Source of the DNA: Coniferiporia sulphurascens | Taxonomy: Eukaryota > Basidiomycota > Agaricomycetes > Hymenochaetales > Hymenochaetaceae | DNA length: 64,000 nt | Direction: 5' to 3' | Assembly: GCA_002794785.1 (NCBI GenBank) | Contig: NBBA01000011.1 | Span: forward strand, 1,488,001 to 1,552,000 | Shown here: one piece after another, positions 1 through 10,456 of the stretch | How positions within the stretch are numbered: the stretch's first letter is position 1 | Layout of the letters: each line of letters starts with the position of its first letter | Program-made: the position numbers and the translations under genes | Notes under the pieces: generated by a model | The model's input: only the letters and a program-made list of their open reading frames with translations | Database searches by the model: none | Told to the model about the DNA's origin: nothing

Positions 1-1919
1 CCTGTCTTAGAGAGCGAGGTGAGCGTCTGCGTGATGTTCATACGCATAAGCTGCCAGACAAGACCGAGAACGAGCGTCTTGCGTCCGTCGACGATGTCCG
101 ACCCCTGGATTCCGACGAGGTGCATGCTGTTCTGCTTGCCGAGCTCGACGGCATAGTTCGTGTTTTCGACGCTCTTGAAACGAGACAGCTTCGGTGTCGT
201 GTCCTCGAGCTCCGCGCCTTCCTCATCGTCCAACGCGCGCTGGACAGCGCCAAGCCGACTGCCGGTGGGCTTGCTGACGCGGCGCCAGATGACGCTGCCG
301 GGAGGACCTTGTCGAATGCCTGGAGGATAACGAGCCCATCCTTCATGTTCTCGAACAAGTTGTGCACGGAAGGCTCGACACCAAGCGAGTTGAGCCAGAG
401 CGTGAACACACGCGCTTCGCGTTCGCCCTCGGCATCAAAGTCTTCTACGACGCCGTAGTCCTTGGCCTCCGCCTCGTCGAGCGGCTCAAGTCCTGGCCAA
501 GTGTTAAAGAGGTTTGCGGTGAACGCAAGGTTCAGGCGCGGGTTTCCGGAAACCAATGAGGATGGGGTGAGGTACTTCCGGCAGCCGATTCGGTCCGCGT
601 TTTGGAGCACCTGCTCGGCACGCTCCTTAAGGTCGGACTCCTGGAGTGGGGCACGTGAACATTCATCGGGCTTAAGCTGGTTCAAGAGGACGGTGTAATT
701 CTCGCCATCGGCAACATCCTTGCTGAAGTTGTTTACACGCCTGTGCCAGCCCGCCTGTTTGAGGTGATAATTGAACCACCGGAGGAGGATTTGGTCTGGA
801 GTCAGCTTCAACAAATCCTCGATAGTCTCCCCATCCTCGCATAACCTATAGAGCTCCGGGTGAAGTTTAATATCGACATTGGCAAGAAGACCCTTTCGGA
901 TGATTTGCCAGATTAGGCCGAGAATCAAGTGCTCCCGTCCCTCCGAGAGGTCCGACGAGCCGATATTCACTACGGAGCAACCGATACCCTTGGCGGACGT
1001 AATGACGATGTTGTTATTTTCGGTGATTTGGAACGCATTCAAAGGTTTAGTGACAGTAGGCTTGTTAAGAACACGGGTGTCAATGGTGTCCGGAACGGAA
1101 TCGTTTATAAGTTTGCAGAGAATGAGTCCGTCACGGCATTCGTCAAAGATCTGCATGGTTTCTGTAGGAATGGGCAAGCGCGGTCCAACATCGACATCGC
1201 CTTCCAGCACCTGTAGAGGGATTTAGGACATCGAAATACAAATAGTGATATTTACGTACGCCGTTAATATGATTCGTAAACTCACGCCGCTCATCTTCGT
1301 TGATGGTGTGGCTAACGTTTGCATTCGAGCCCTTCACAGTAACCTTTCCGGCCCTTGTGGGAAGCACCGACGCTGGCGTCTGCTTCTTGAGTTTTGAGAT
1401 GAGCTGTGCGAAGGGGGAAATAAGAATTAATCGGAGGTTGGTTATTGACTCTTTGACGCACCTCGACCCAGTCTTCCAGCTCAACCTTACCGCTTGCGTC
1501 GACGCTGACATCTTTCAGCGTCTCTCGCACTCGATCATACGATTCCCCGCTCTGCTGCAGAGCTGAAATCGCGGCGGATTTATCTACTCTTCCTGGGACA
1601 TCTGTCGGAATCGAGCTGAGACACGCATAATATCGTCAGTTTGGGACGTATATATATCGATATGGAGTACGGACTTGAAGCGATTAATGAGGTCAAACAT
1701 CTCCTCCTGCGATACCTCCGGGTACTTCTTCTGCAGTCTTATGGCCTGCATCGTGGGCGAGGCTGTCGGTGGTGGTGAGCTGGGTCGTTGTAGCGGGAGC
1801 GATACGCTGTTTCTCCACTTTGGAGGCGGTCTCCGTGCCGCAGTAGGAGGCGGTGCTGACGTAACATCAATTGACGCCTGGCGAGCGTGGAACGATGCGA
1901 TGTGTGCTTTTACGCTCAT
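1..1919 (-). CDS. SAC6: Fimbrin (actin-bundling plastin), 3' part beyond left edge
   Basis: Fimbrin cross-links F-actin into bundles in patches, cables and the cytokinetic ring. The start ATG is at 1919. A proline-rich leader precedes an EF-hand-like helix (LQKKYPEVSQEEMFDLINRF). Later exons carry the linker and CH1 (SHTINEDERREF near 1310), the end of CH1 (NAFQITENNN, DLSEGREHLILGLIWQII near 950-1050), CH2 (LLRWFNYHLKQAGWHRRVNN near 750) and CH3 (ARVFTLWLNSLGVEPSVHN near 400, then ENTNYAVELGKQNSMHLVGI near 100-170). CH4 lies outside the window. Several short introns separate these blocks. Anomaly: the CH3 frame breaks near 297-302. The family expects VLPGSVIWRR, but one G/C is missing; downstream the correct protein resumes in the shifted frame to base 1. 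This is most simply a sequence error. SAC6 is the yeast name. The family assignment is very secure. Confidence 0.93.
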
Positions 1920-3855
1920 CCTGTGTTTGTCTTGCCCTTGAACGGCGTCGTGCTGCGCAACAATTGCGGTCGATACGAATCAGGATTTCGGTGTGGATTA
2001 TATCGGTCATGGGTTCTTATATACCTGCGGCGTGTTTGCCTGCGGGTCTGCGCGGGCATGATGCTGCGCTTGCACACTGCTTCCCGCAGTGCCGACTTTG
2101 ACCAATATCCTACCGTCCAAAGCGCAGTGCACACCCCCTCCGCGTGGCTCGCCCTTTTCATGTGCAATATACGGCACGCCTTAGTGGTACGTTCTGGGTT
2201 TTTCCGGAGAGCATCTTCCTGCTCGCCTATCGACTCGCTGAATCCGTTAAATGGTCTTCAATGTTCTTTCAATGCAACATCTTCTGGGAATCTATCTCAA
2301 ATGAGACCGCATTTGTATGCATCTTAACGGTGCCAAATACGCGTGTTCTAGCTGCTGTACGTCAATGGACACTCCACCAGTCGCGTTCGTCCGGCGCTTT
2401 CTCTGACCATGCGGTGATTTGGTACTTTGTGTCTCAACTATTGGCGGAATATTTACCTCATCTCCTTTATTTATCGGGCCCAATCGCTACGGTCAGTACT
2501 CACTTTGGGGTGCCAAGGTTTCGCAATTCAAGTCTGAAGTCATTGATCAGCAACTCACAGTAACTTACCTCCCACGGCCGCGGATGAGGGCAAACGTGTT
2601 TGTCTCATTGTGACAAGATGAAAAGATATGAACGTGCGGTTTGACTGGAGATAGAAGATTACTACCCCTGGTTTCTAGTGGATTGTTACTGGGAAGACGA
2701 CTCCTCATGTCACCAAGCAACAGTGTCTATCCCCTAGGGCAAATCTATCGGAGCACGAAGAACAAGAACAACGAACGAGACCTATTATACATCCGGAACC
2801 TTGGTTAAAAAACTAAACGGCAGGTGCCATTTCTGGGCCAAGACTCGCTGCACTTCTTTTAACTCTAAAGGAAGAGAGGGAGAAAGGCCTCGGACCAAAA
2901 ACTGTTCTGTCCTAGGGTATATGCATTCACACTTGATCGTTCATTTGCACCAAGAAGCTTTCTAATGTTTAACTGGTCGCAACCTCGCACCTAAGGGTTG
3001 GCGTGGAGTCCGTTCTTTCCCGATCCGCGTGCTTAACCTTTTGGTCGTTATCGCCTAGGCACTCCTAACTGTCAATTATATTTCTGTAGCTCATACAGCC
3101 TGGAAATGCTATCTTGATACTTGCGAAGATCAATCAGTTCGAGAAGGTTCCAGCCTGATAGCTTAATATACGGATGCTCGCGAGTGGTCAGGCTTCTATA
3201 TGCTTTTTTTTAGAATGGAGTGAAACCAATCCTCGTACAGAACCATTAATGCGCTGAGGTGTCCACGCAGTGACGGAAGCATGGTCGGTGCGACCGGGAG
3301 ATACACGAATGTAATCACGATAGTGTATCATATTTGGGTTTTACACAGCTGGTTTCCGTCTACGCGTCAGCGCTTTCCACCAAAATACTCATTTCTGATT
3401 CAACGTTCTCTTCTCGACGAGGACATTTGTGAACAAGCATAGGCAACGCCCCAAGATAGGTCCTATATTCCATGAAGGTTTGGAGGGGCGATGCGTTTAA
3501 GAGTTCCAAGCATTCCCTCTGTTCGCAACACAGCTAGTCGTTAATCACGCAGGTCGAGGTCGTAGCGCACTTGAATCGTGTGCTGCGGCGCATGCCTGTT
3601 TCAACTAGGATCATCAAAAATTTCAGGCTTTCGACACGATTGCGAGCGGTCGGTCCCGATGATCGAATGATGACTTGTCCAAAGTGAACAGAGGAAAGTA
3701 GAGCATTTCTATTCTGGAAAACAAGGGCAAGATCATCTTGGTACATACATATTTACTTCGTTAAAAATTATTGCTCGCATGCGCTTGACGCTGGATAAGA
3801 GGTGCGCTAGGTCATCAAGTATGGATCTTTCTTTCTGGTGATCGTCCGAGCATAT
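1920..3855. other. Intergenic, no supported gene
   Basis: About 1.9 kb between the fimbrin start and the 3' end of the next minus-strand gene. It should hold the fimbrin promoter. Short open frames (for example 2144-2563 plus and 3534-3746 minus) show no family resemblance and no splice-linked continuation. No repeat with recognisable ends was seen. Confidence 0.5.
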
Positions 3856-4820
3856 CTATGCCATCGCCACGTCTTCTATACCATGCTCACTCATATTCGT
3901 ATCCACACCTCCGGATGTCTGAAGATGATAGGCTCCATTCTGCATGGAAGCATGCCGTGTAGCTGCGACCACCTCATCTTCTGCAGGTTCCACAGGCAGA
4001 TTTGCAATATATTCGTCTACCCATGCACTGTCCCCTTCGAGTTCATCAAATTCATCAAAAATGGGGTCATCGAAGTCCTCGGGGGGTGACGGTCCTTCCT
4101 CTTCTTGAGCCCGAGGAGTTTGGGCGGGGGTAGACGGCTGAGCATGGACGTGCTCTTCCCATTCGGCAACATCTTCTACGTCAGGATCGAAAGAAGAGCC
4201 GACATCCAGCTCGTAAGAAAGCGCGTAGGCGTGCGTGAGTTTACGCCTTTCACTCTTGACTATGCGCTGGAAGAGCTATAGATGGGTTTAAATGAGATAT
4301 TCGTTTTCCTAGAAGAACTCGTATTGGCGGTTTCACGCACCTCATCGTCAAATCCTCCATCGTCATCTTTTTCGTCCGCTTCGTCCATAAACATATCCAC
4401 GTCGAATCCGTCACTACTCGCGTCGCTTGCAAGTACTCTCCGACGCTGCACACTTTTCTCACGCGCGCGTCGTGCACGCTCAAAGCATTTGGCTTTAAAT
4501 CGCTCTCGCAGGAAGGCCGCCTGGCCTGTCTCAGCTGTTACCTGGCTGCGCGAAGTGCCAAGGACAAATGGAATAGGTGCGACGCGATACGCAGACCGCA
4601 CCGGGCTGCTAACGGCCCTGTTTGACGGACCCGCAGTACGGGACTTAAATTGACTGCGGCGACGCGCCTGCGCGTCTGCGACGGGCGAAATGGGCCCAGG
4701 TGATGATGATGGTGCTACCGGTGCAAGCGGTGAAGACTTTGTAGGGCGGTTCTCGTGTGAGAATGATAGGAAACGCGACGACACTGGTGTCTGTGGTGAG
4801 AATGCAACTGCACTCGACAT
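3856..4820 (-). CDS. Unknown acidic protein, two exons, 296 aa
   Basis: Exon 1 is 4341-4820 and exon 2 is 3856-4266. The 74-nt intron has donor GTGCGT and acceptor CTTCCAG and joins an Asp-rich block (DEKDDDGGFDDE) to RIVKSERRKL in frame. The first half is Ser/Pro-rich and basic (QARRRSQFKSRTAG; a cluster of Arg/Lys near residues 110-135). The second half is strongly acidic and ends with FDELEGDSAWVDEYIANLP and a short tail. No signal peptide or membrane segment is visible. The ATG at 4820 was preferred over one 21 nt upstream because the protein then begins MSSAVAFSP, with no clear further evidence. The splice fit and the even coding quality of both exons support a real gene. The family is not recognised; a nuclear protein would fit the composition, but this is only an inference. 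Confidence 0.7.
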
Positions 4821-5227
4821 GACTGTGAGATGAGAGTGCAACTTGGACGACCACCACTGGGCGCGTACCGGTAAGCGTGCGTGACACTACATAATGATTA
4901 CGTTATGTGCGCGTCTGTCACAACATTCGCTTGTCACCACAGCCCTCGCTACCGGTGGGATTTACGATTTGAATGTCGCATAATACATACTTCCTCTTCG
5001 CCTCCTCGCTCACACCTCAGAAACCGAGATGCTATCCAGAGGTACAGAAGTACTCCACGCCCCATACTTGAAAGGTCCCTCCGATTCTTCTGACAGAGTG
5101 TTGATTCGGTTAGAGCAGGGTGTTACTAGGATATTAGCGTAAGTAAACGGTTAATCATATGCTCATACAGTAACTGTTCGTGAGCTCAAGTATCTGGTGC
5201 ATGACATAGTACATGTACAGGAATATA

Positions 5228-5622
5228 CAGTCGAACCCTCATAATGCATGGAGTCGTGCATCATTTGTATATGCATTATGGAGTTTTTGATTATCTTTCC
5301 ATGAATGGTAATTGTTTGACCTAGCCGCTCCGGATAGATAAAAATCAGTGATTAGCGACGCGGCATTGCGGAATATCATGTGATGAGTTACTTTATTGGG
5401 GGCGAAGCTCCAGTTATCGGTTAGGGCTCCAAAAAGCTAGATTAGTCAGCAAAGCGTGGTGGCTGTGTGGCGTGAGAACATGCTCTTACCCTCAAGCAGC
5501 ATAAAATAAAGCGTTTGCTCAACTAGGATTAAGCATGTGTAAATAGCTCCGCCTCTCCACTCTATGTGGCTCCCACATACTTCAACATATTTAGTAGATT
5601 ATACATTATGAGGGTTCGACTG
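5228..5622. mobile_element. Non-autonomous pogo/Tc1-type MITE, 395 bp
   Basis: The left end reads CAGTCGAACCCTCATAATG and the right end is its inverted complement (CATTATGAGGGTTCGACTG). The two 22-nt ends differ only near the inner edge. Each end is directly flanked by TA (5226-5227 and 5623-5624), the target duplication expected of Tc1/mariner/pogo transposases. The interior is short and has no transposase frame. A second CATTATGGAG stretch at 5275-5284 mirrors the left end and could form a hairpin there. This is a deletion-type element mobilised in trans, and the nearly perfect ends suggest fairly recent insertion. Confidence 0.88.
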
Positions 5623-6358
5623 TATACACAGCAGCAAGCTTGAGTGAGCTCAGGACTCTGGTGGCGCGGATTCGGATCTTACGACATCCGATTGGGCCCT
5701 CCCAAATATGGAGCGTGCAACAAGCCTGTACTTCCTCTTCAAATTCGCCTCCACGTCCTGGAAGCTGAGATGCATATAGCACCGGTACTGGGGGCTGCGG
5801 AACGTTCTGATGCCTTTTATGCTGATGGGGACTACAGCAGTTGATCTCTTCCATCCTCCCAGGAGGTTCCGAATAGGGTCGGCGTACAGCAGGCATCACC
5901 ATCAGTTTCAACAATCCTGGATCACGATGTATTTCCCCATCGGCGCGCACTCCTCCTTGCTTCAAATACAACAGGCCAAGTCTGGCTGACGAGACTGGTA
6001 TCCACTTCCCCCTCCAACCCTAGGGCTCGCGCATCTTTGTCAGTCTCCAAGCGATCGTGAACTCGCGCTTGAAGAAAACTAGATAGTCGATCAGGGCACC
6101 TGTCTCGGCACCAAGAAGCCTGAGAAACAAGCAGGCTCAGGCCTAAGGGCATCTTTGTCTCGAGGGAGAAGTGTGTGTCCCATCTTTCGGTTTTTAATAA
6201 CCTCAAGGTACGAACTCAATGCAACTCGCCCTGTGTCCGTCTCGGACACTGACTTAAGTATACCGGAAAGCTTTCACAGGTCTCTTTCCCATCTACACTT
6301 TCCACTCTCGGTACTCACCCCAACTGCTTGGTCTCCCCCACGGACCCGCTCATTCACC
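5623..6358. other. Upstream region of the gene at 6359
   Basis: No gene is supported here. The open frame of the downstream gene runs back to 6155, but the first ATG in good context (CACCATG) is at 6359, so 6155-6358 is taken as 5' leader. Pyrimidine-rich tracts at 6280-6350 fit a fungal core promoter or transcription start region. Confidence 0.4.
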
Positions 6359-7495
6359 ATGTTCCATTCGCAGCGCGATGCCGTATTCTTAAAGAAACGC
6401 GGGGCTAGGAGACGGTCTGCTTCGGAAGGTTCAAACGAGCTGGAAAAGGCTGAACCGATACCAACTCAGAGTGCCAACACACAACGTCACTCAGTGGATG
6501 GTTCACCCACCGTGAAGCGCGTGGTGCTCAGGAAGTACAGCGGAGAAACGGTTCCCAGCTCACGTTCGCTCGCACACAGAATTGCATGTAGTGAGGTGGA
6601 AGACATGACAGGTTTTTGGTCGCGTCGGGTATCTTCCCAGAGACGCACCTTTTCCTCGAAGCAATCCGATACCACATCTATCCCTCTCGAATCCGTCGGT
6701 AATAACGACGCTTCAGCATCCTCATCTTCAAGCCTCTCAAAGCCCAGTAACGTTATCGCCGCAGGGTCCGCGTCTACGTCTACTCAGAATCGTCCCCCGT
6801 TAACCACTGATGAAAATACGGATAGATCACGTCCGCAACGCCTTCCACGCCCTCTTTCGCGCCCTCTTCCCAATATTCCACATCAGCCTCGGGATCGATC
6901 CCGGACGCCGATCAGCCACATGATCCCCCCCGTTACAAAGCAGGTTACGGCACCGCCCCAAGCGCCGCCGTCACGATCTCCGGAAACGCAGGAAATCACA
7001 GAAGCGACTCATGATACTGAGGCTCCATCTCATCCAACACTTCCTCCTTTGTCCTTTCCTTCCCTATCGTTTCTGTCTGAACCCCCTCCGACTTCCAATC
7101 CAGGGCGTCCTACGGGAACAAGGTCGACTAGAGAGAGGAGCGGGAAACGCTCATCGCACATCTCAAAGAAGTCGCGCAGCTCGAGTAGGGCGAGGAAGGC
7201 ATCCGGTATCAGCGCCGCGGTTATAGCTGGAAACACCGGAGTGAACGAAAGTGAAGGCCTGGGTATATCAAAAGTATCTGCGCCGGCGTTTCCCCCTATA
7301 TATGATGCCCGTGCTCGTGCAAAGACGCTGGTTAAGCGGTTGTCTGAGCGCCGGAAGAAGCGGAGGACTGGACTCGCCCGGATTGTCGTCGAGCTCACTG
7401 CCGGTGCCGTTGCACACCAACTGGACCCGGAGGCAATACAGGATGCGGAAGTGAAAGAGATCATGTCTCAATTACGGAGGATGAAAGCAGCGTAG
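6359..7495 (+). CDS. Unknown Ser/Arg/Pro-rich protein, 378 aa, single exon
   Basis: An uninterrupted frame runs from ATG 6359 (MFHSQRDAVFLKKRGARRRS) to TAG 7493-7495. The N-terminal two thirds is low-complexity Ser/Thr/Pro with basic clusters and proline runs (RPQRLPRPLSRPLPNIP). A very basic Ser/Arg patch lies near residues 265-285 (HISKKSRSSSRARKA). The last 60 residues look ordered: an R/K helix (TLVKRLSERRKKRRTGLARI) and a C-terminal amphipathic stretch ending SQLRRMKAA. No catalytic motif, signal peptide or membrane segment is seen. An upstream in-frame start at 6155 would add 68 residues without obvious function. Disorder plus basic patches would suit a nuclear or signalling scaffold, but the family is not recognised. 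Confidence 0.7.
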   Translation: MFHSQRDAVFLKKRGARRRSASEGSNELEKAEPIPTQSANTQRHSVDGSPTVKRVVLRKYSGETVPSSRSLAHRIACSEVEDMTGFWSRRVSSQRRTFSSKQSDTTSIPLESVGNNDASASSSSSLSKPSNVIAAGSASTSTQNRPPLTTDENTDRSRPQRLPRPLSRPLPNIPHQPRDRSRTPISHMIPPVTKQVTAPPQAPPSRSPETQEITEATHDTEAPSHPTLPPLSFPSLSFLSEPPPTSNPGRPTGTRSTRERSGKRSSHISKKSRSSSRARKASGISAAVIAGNTGVNESEGLGISKVSAPAFPPIYDARARAKTLVKRLSERRKKRRTGLARIVVELTAGAVAHQLDPEAIQDAEVKEIMSQLRRMKAA

Positions 7496-8137
7496 AAGGT
7501 TCGAGACGAACAATACCGTTTTTTTTTTCATTCACGATGAGCCTATTCTTGTCTGTTATCCACAGGCCTCCTTCTCCCTTTGTTGTTCCAATTCCCCCTG
7601 CTTTTTTCACAGAATTAATGGTATCATTATGATCGCGGGTTTTCCTCCATACAAGTAGTGTTTTTCTATGTCGTCTGGTATCTTCAATTTTTGTGGCCCA
7701 GTTATTTTTTTTCGCACATTTTCCTGTTTATTCTTCATTGGGCGTTTGTCGTACACTGTAGCTCACGTATACTTGCAAATATTCTTATCGGTCAATTTTA
7801 CAATCACACTGGATTTGAAGGCCGCGATGAGAACCCGGGGTGAATCAGTCTTTTTCTAGCACTCTTTCTATCCTTCACTCGGCCATCATCCTAAATGCAA
7901 CATCCCTTGCCAGTCCTCCGACTCTTTCACTCTCAAGCTTGGACATGCATCATGATATTGCATCAGTTGAAATATGGCGTGTGCTACATGAGGCGCCAGC
8001 GTAACAGCGCGAGTTCTAGATTTCTTCTGTGAAGTTAATACTTGGGAAAACGGAAGATACACAACTCATTCAAATAAGACGAATTCCCAAGGTTTCTCTG
8101 CCCTGCCGGGTACAATGGACCTTCTGGCCTAGAAGCC
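7496..8137. other. Intergenic, T-rich 3' flank and amidase upstream region
   Basis: T-rich DNA (T10 at about 7520, several TTTT runs to 7760) fits the 3' untranslated region and polyadenylation area of the preceding gene. The rest should hold the amidase promoter. Two overlapping short frames at 7658-7859 are artefacts of the T-rich composition. Confidence 0.4.
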
Positions 8138-10278
8138 ATGTTCGCCAAGTTGCGGGCGCTTTACGGATATGCTCGGGACTCTCTTAATGGTGTACGGCCA
8201 TGTTCTCGTACCTCCAATATCGTCGGGCGTGGTCAGTTACGAATCTCCTTGAGCACATAATGGTCGCTAATAGCATATACACAGCAAGCAAAAGCAGCGC
8301 GAGCGCGACACGCGCATCTCGCGTCTCCCAGGAGTCTATCATCGTACATTGGACGAAAAGGACAAAGACATCCTCAATGCCCCTGTTTCGACCACCGTCG
8401 CTAATGTGAAGGCAGGTGCATGGACGCCTACGGACGTTCTGCAGGCGTACGGGCGTAAGGCGCTCGCAGCACATGGTCAGACGAACTGCTTTACGGAGGT
8501 CATGCTCGACGAGGCCGAAACGTGGGCTGCCGCGGCAACGAGCGGGGCACGTAACTTGAACGGCCCACTCGCCGGTATGCCTGTGAGCGTGAAGGATACA
8601 GTCGCTGTTGCGGGGTACGATGCATGCATCGGATATGCTGCGTGGGTCGGGCGACCTATTCAGCGTGATTCAGCGCTCGTTCGGCTCCTCCGTGACGCCG
8701 GTGCGGTGCCGTACGTTAAAACGACCATCCCGATAACGCTTCTCTCTTTTGAAAGCGCTTCTGCTGTGTTTGGGCGGGCAACAAATCCGCACAATTCTGG
8801 GTATTCGCCTGGTGGTTCCTCTGGCGGCGAGGCAGCTTTGTTAGCCCTCGGAGGGTCGAGGATAGGGTTGGGGACAGACGTTGCTGGGAGTGTGCGCGTG
8901 CCTGCACACTATTCTGGCATATACGCGGTAAGGGCAAGCGTAGGTCGCTTTCTGAAAACTGGTAACGCGTCGAGTATGCCTGGTCAAGAAGGCGTGCCCG
9001 CAGTATGCTCGCCGATGGCGCGCACACTGGAAGACTTGGAGACATTCTGGAAGGCCATCTTCCAGATGGAGCCATGGAACTACGACCATTCCGTAAACAG
9101 TTTCTCTATTCCGGGCCTCACGAGGCATACTAAGTTTGCTTTCATCTCAGGTTCTGCATATGCCGTGGAAACCCGTCGACCTTTCCCCGAAAGTAAAATT
9201 CGGAGTTATGTGGGATGACGGTTAGTTCGTAGCTGATGTCCCGAGGTAATTATATCCTCATGACAAAATAGGCGTTGTCCCCTTGTCGCCCGCCTGTCGT
9301 CGTGCTCTGATGTCCGTGGTGGACAATTTAAGGCTAGGTGGATACGAAGTCATCAATTTGTATGTTCCCCCTACCGTTGCTGTCCGATAAACAAGACTAA
9401 ATGCCAGCAGTACCCCGCCAAACCCGTACGAGGGTCTCCAAATAGCCTCGCAGTTACTCCTTGCCGACGGAGGTTAGTCCATCATATACCTGTCTATAGA
9501 CAAACGTACCCAATACAACTGATACCACAACTCTCATACGGAATTAGGCAAAACTGCCTTCGCCCCGTTACTTTGGGGAGAGCCGAATGACGCCGGTATG
9601 GCACCTGCGCACACGTGGCTACGTCTTCCACACGTCCTGCGCCGGCTCTATATTTGGTGGATACGTTATGTACGGTGTGACGCTGTGTATGCGGGCCTCC
9701 TTGAGGGCTTCTGCGAGAAGACCATGCAAGAATACTATAAACTCGTAGCGCAAAGGGAGGGGTATCGCGCGCGTTGGTTCGAAGCTTGGGGGAAAGCACA
9801 GCTAGACTTTTTACTGACAGCGCCGAACGCGCTACCGGCAGTGCCGAATGGAGGCATGAAGGGCGGATGGAAGGTCTGCGGATACTCGTTCTTGTTCAAC
9901 CTAGTAAGTGCCAGGATTTCACTCTATATGCGTATAGATTTTCATTTGTATCTTTCTGTCAACTTCTGGCCAAAACTTGAATTCACACAATATATTATCG
10001 ATATCCAGCTCGATTACACTGCCGGGGTGCTACCAATTACAAAAGTGGACCCAGTGCACGACTTACTTTCCCCTATGATCCGCAGGGAACTCTGTTCGAA
10101 GAACGCGGTTGCGCACGACGCATTTGCGATGTACGATGCACAAAAGATGGCCGGGCTCCCCGTGGGCGTTCAGGTCGTCGGGCAACGTCTCGAAGAGGAG
10201 AAAGTTCTAGCAGGGATGAAGCTGGTCGAAAGAGTGATGCGTGAGAACGGAAGCGTATACGAGCAACTGAGAGTCTGA
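8138..10278 (+). CDS. Amidase (amidase-signature family, fungal FAAH/acetamidase-like), 7 exons, about 567 aa
   Basis: Hydrolyses carboxylic or fatty-acid amides. Proposed exons: 8138-8191, 8289-9092, 9151-9220, 9272-9359, 9411-9472, 9548-9903 and 10009-10278; the total divides by three. The signature is complete: catalytic Lys in PVSVKDT, cis-Ser in the Gly/Ser loop (SPGGSSGGEAAL), and nucleophile Ser in GTDVAGSVRVPA. Downstream blocks VKFGVMWDDG, DPVHD and GLPVGVQVVGQRLEEEKVL are family hallmarks. Residues leading into the second exon (RDTRISRLPGVYHRTLDEKD) match the usual fungal amidase N-terminus, so a frame starting at 8349 would be too late. The first exon is the weakest part of the model. 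The start of exon 5 may lie 3 nt upstream. No signal peptide is seen. It converges on the SMYD gene, with 178 nt between the stop codons. Confidence 0.9.
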
Positions 10279-10456
10279 GGAGCAGGTACAGAAGTCAGAT
10301 GGTAGTATGGATGTACGTTGGAATCACAAGTAAACACATGTAGTATAATGTATGGATGCCCGCAAATTGATATTGCCCGAGGACCAATTAAATATGCGTC
10401 CCGAGCAGCGCAGCAATCAACCCCTTGCTTGATTTCGATCACATCATGGCCACCCA

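Noticed and set aside
6155..6358. Upstream extension of the 378-aa protein
   Set aside because: The extra 68 residues look like translated leader (pyrimidine-rich), and the ATG at 6359 has the better context.
8349..9218. Amidase as a single 289-residue frame
   Set aside because: It lacks an ATG start, its last 40 residues read into an intron, and the downstream amidase blocks are recovered by splicing.
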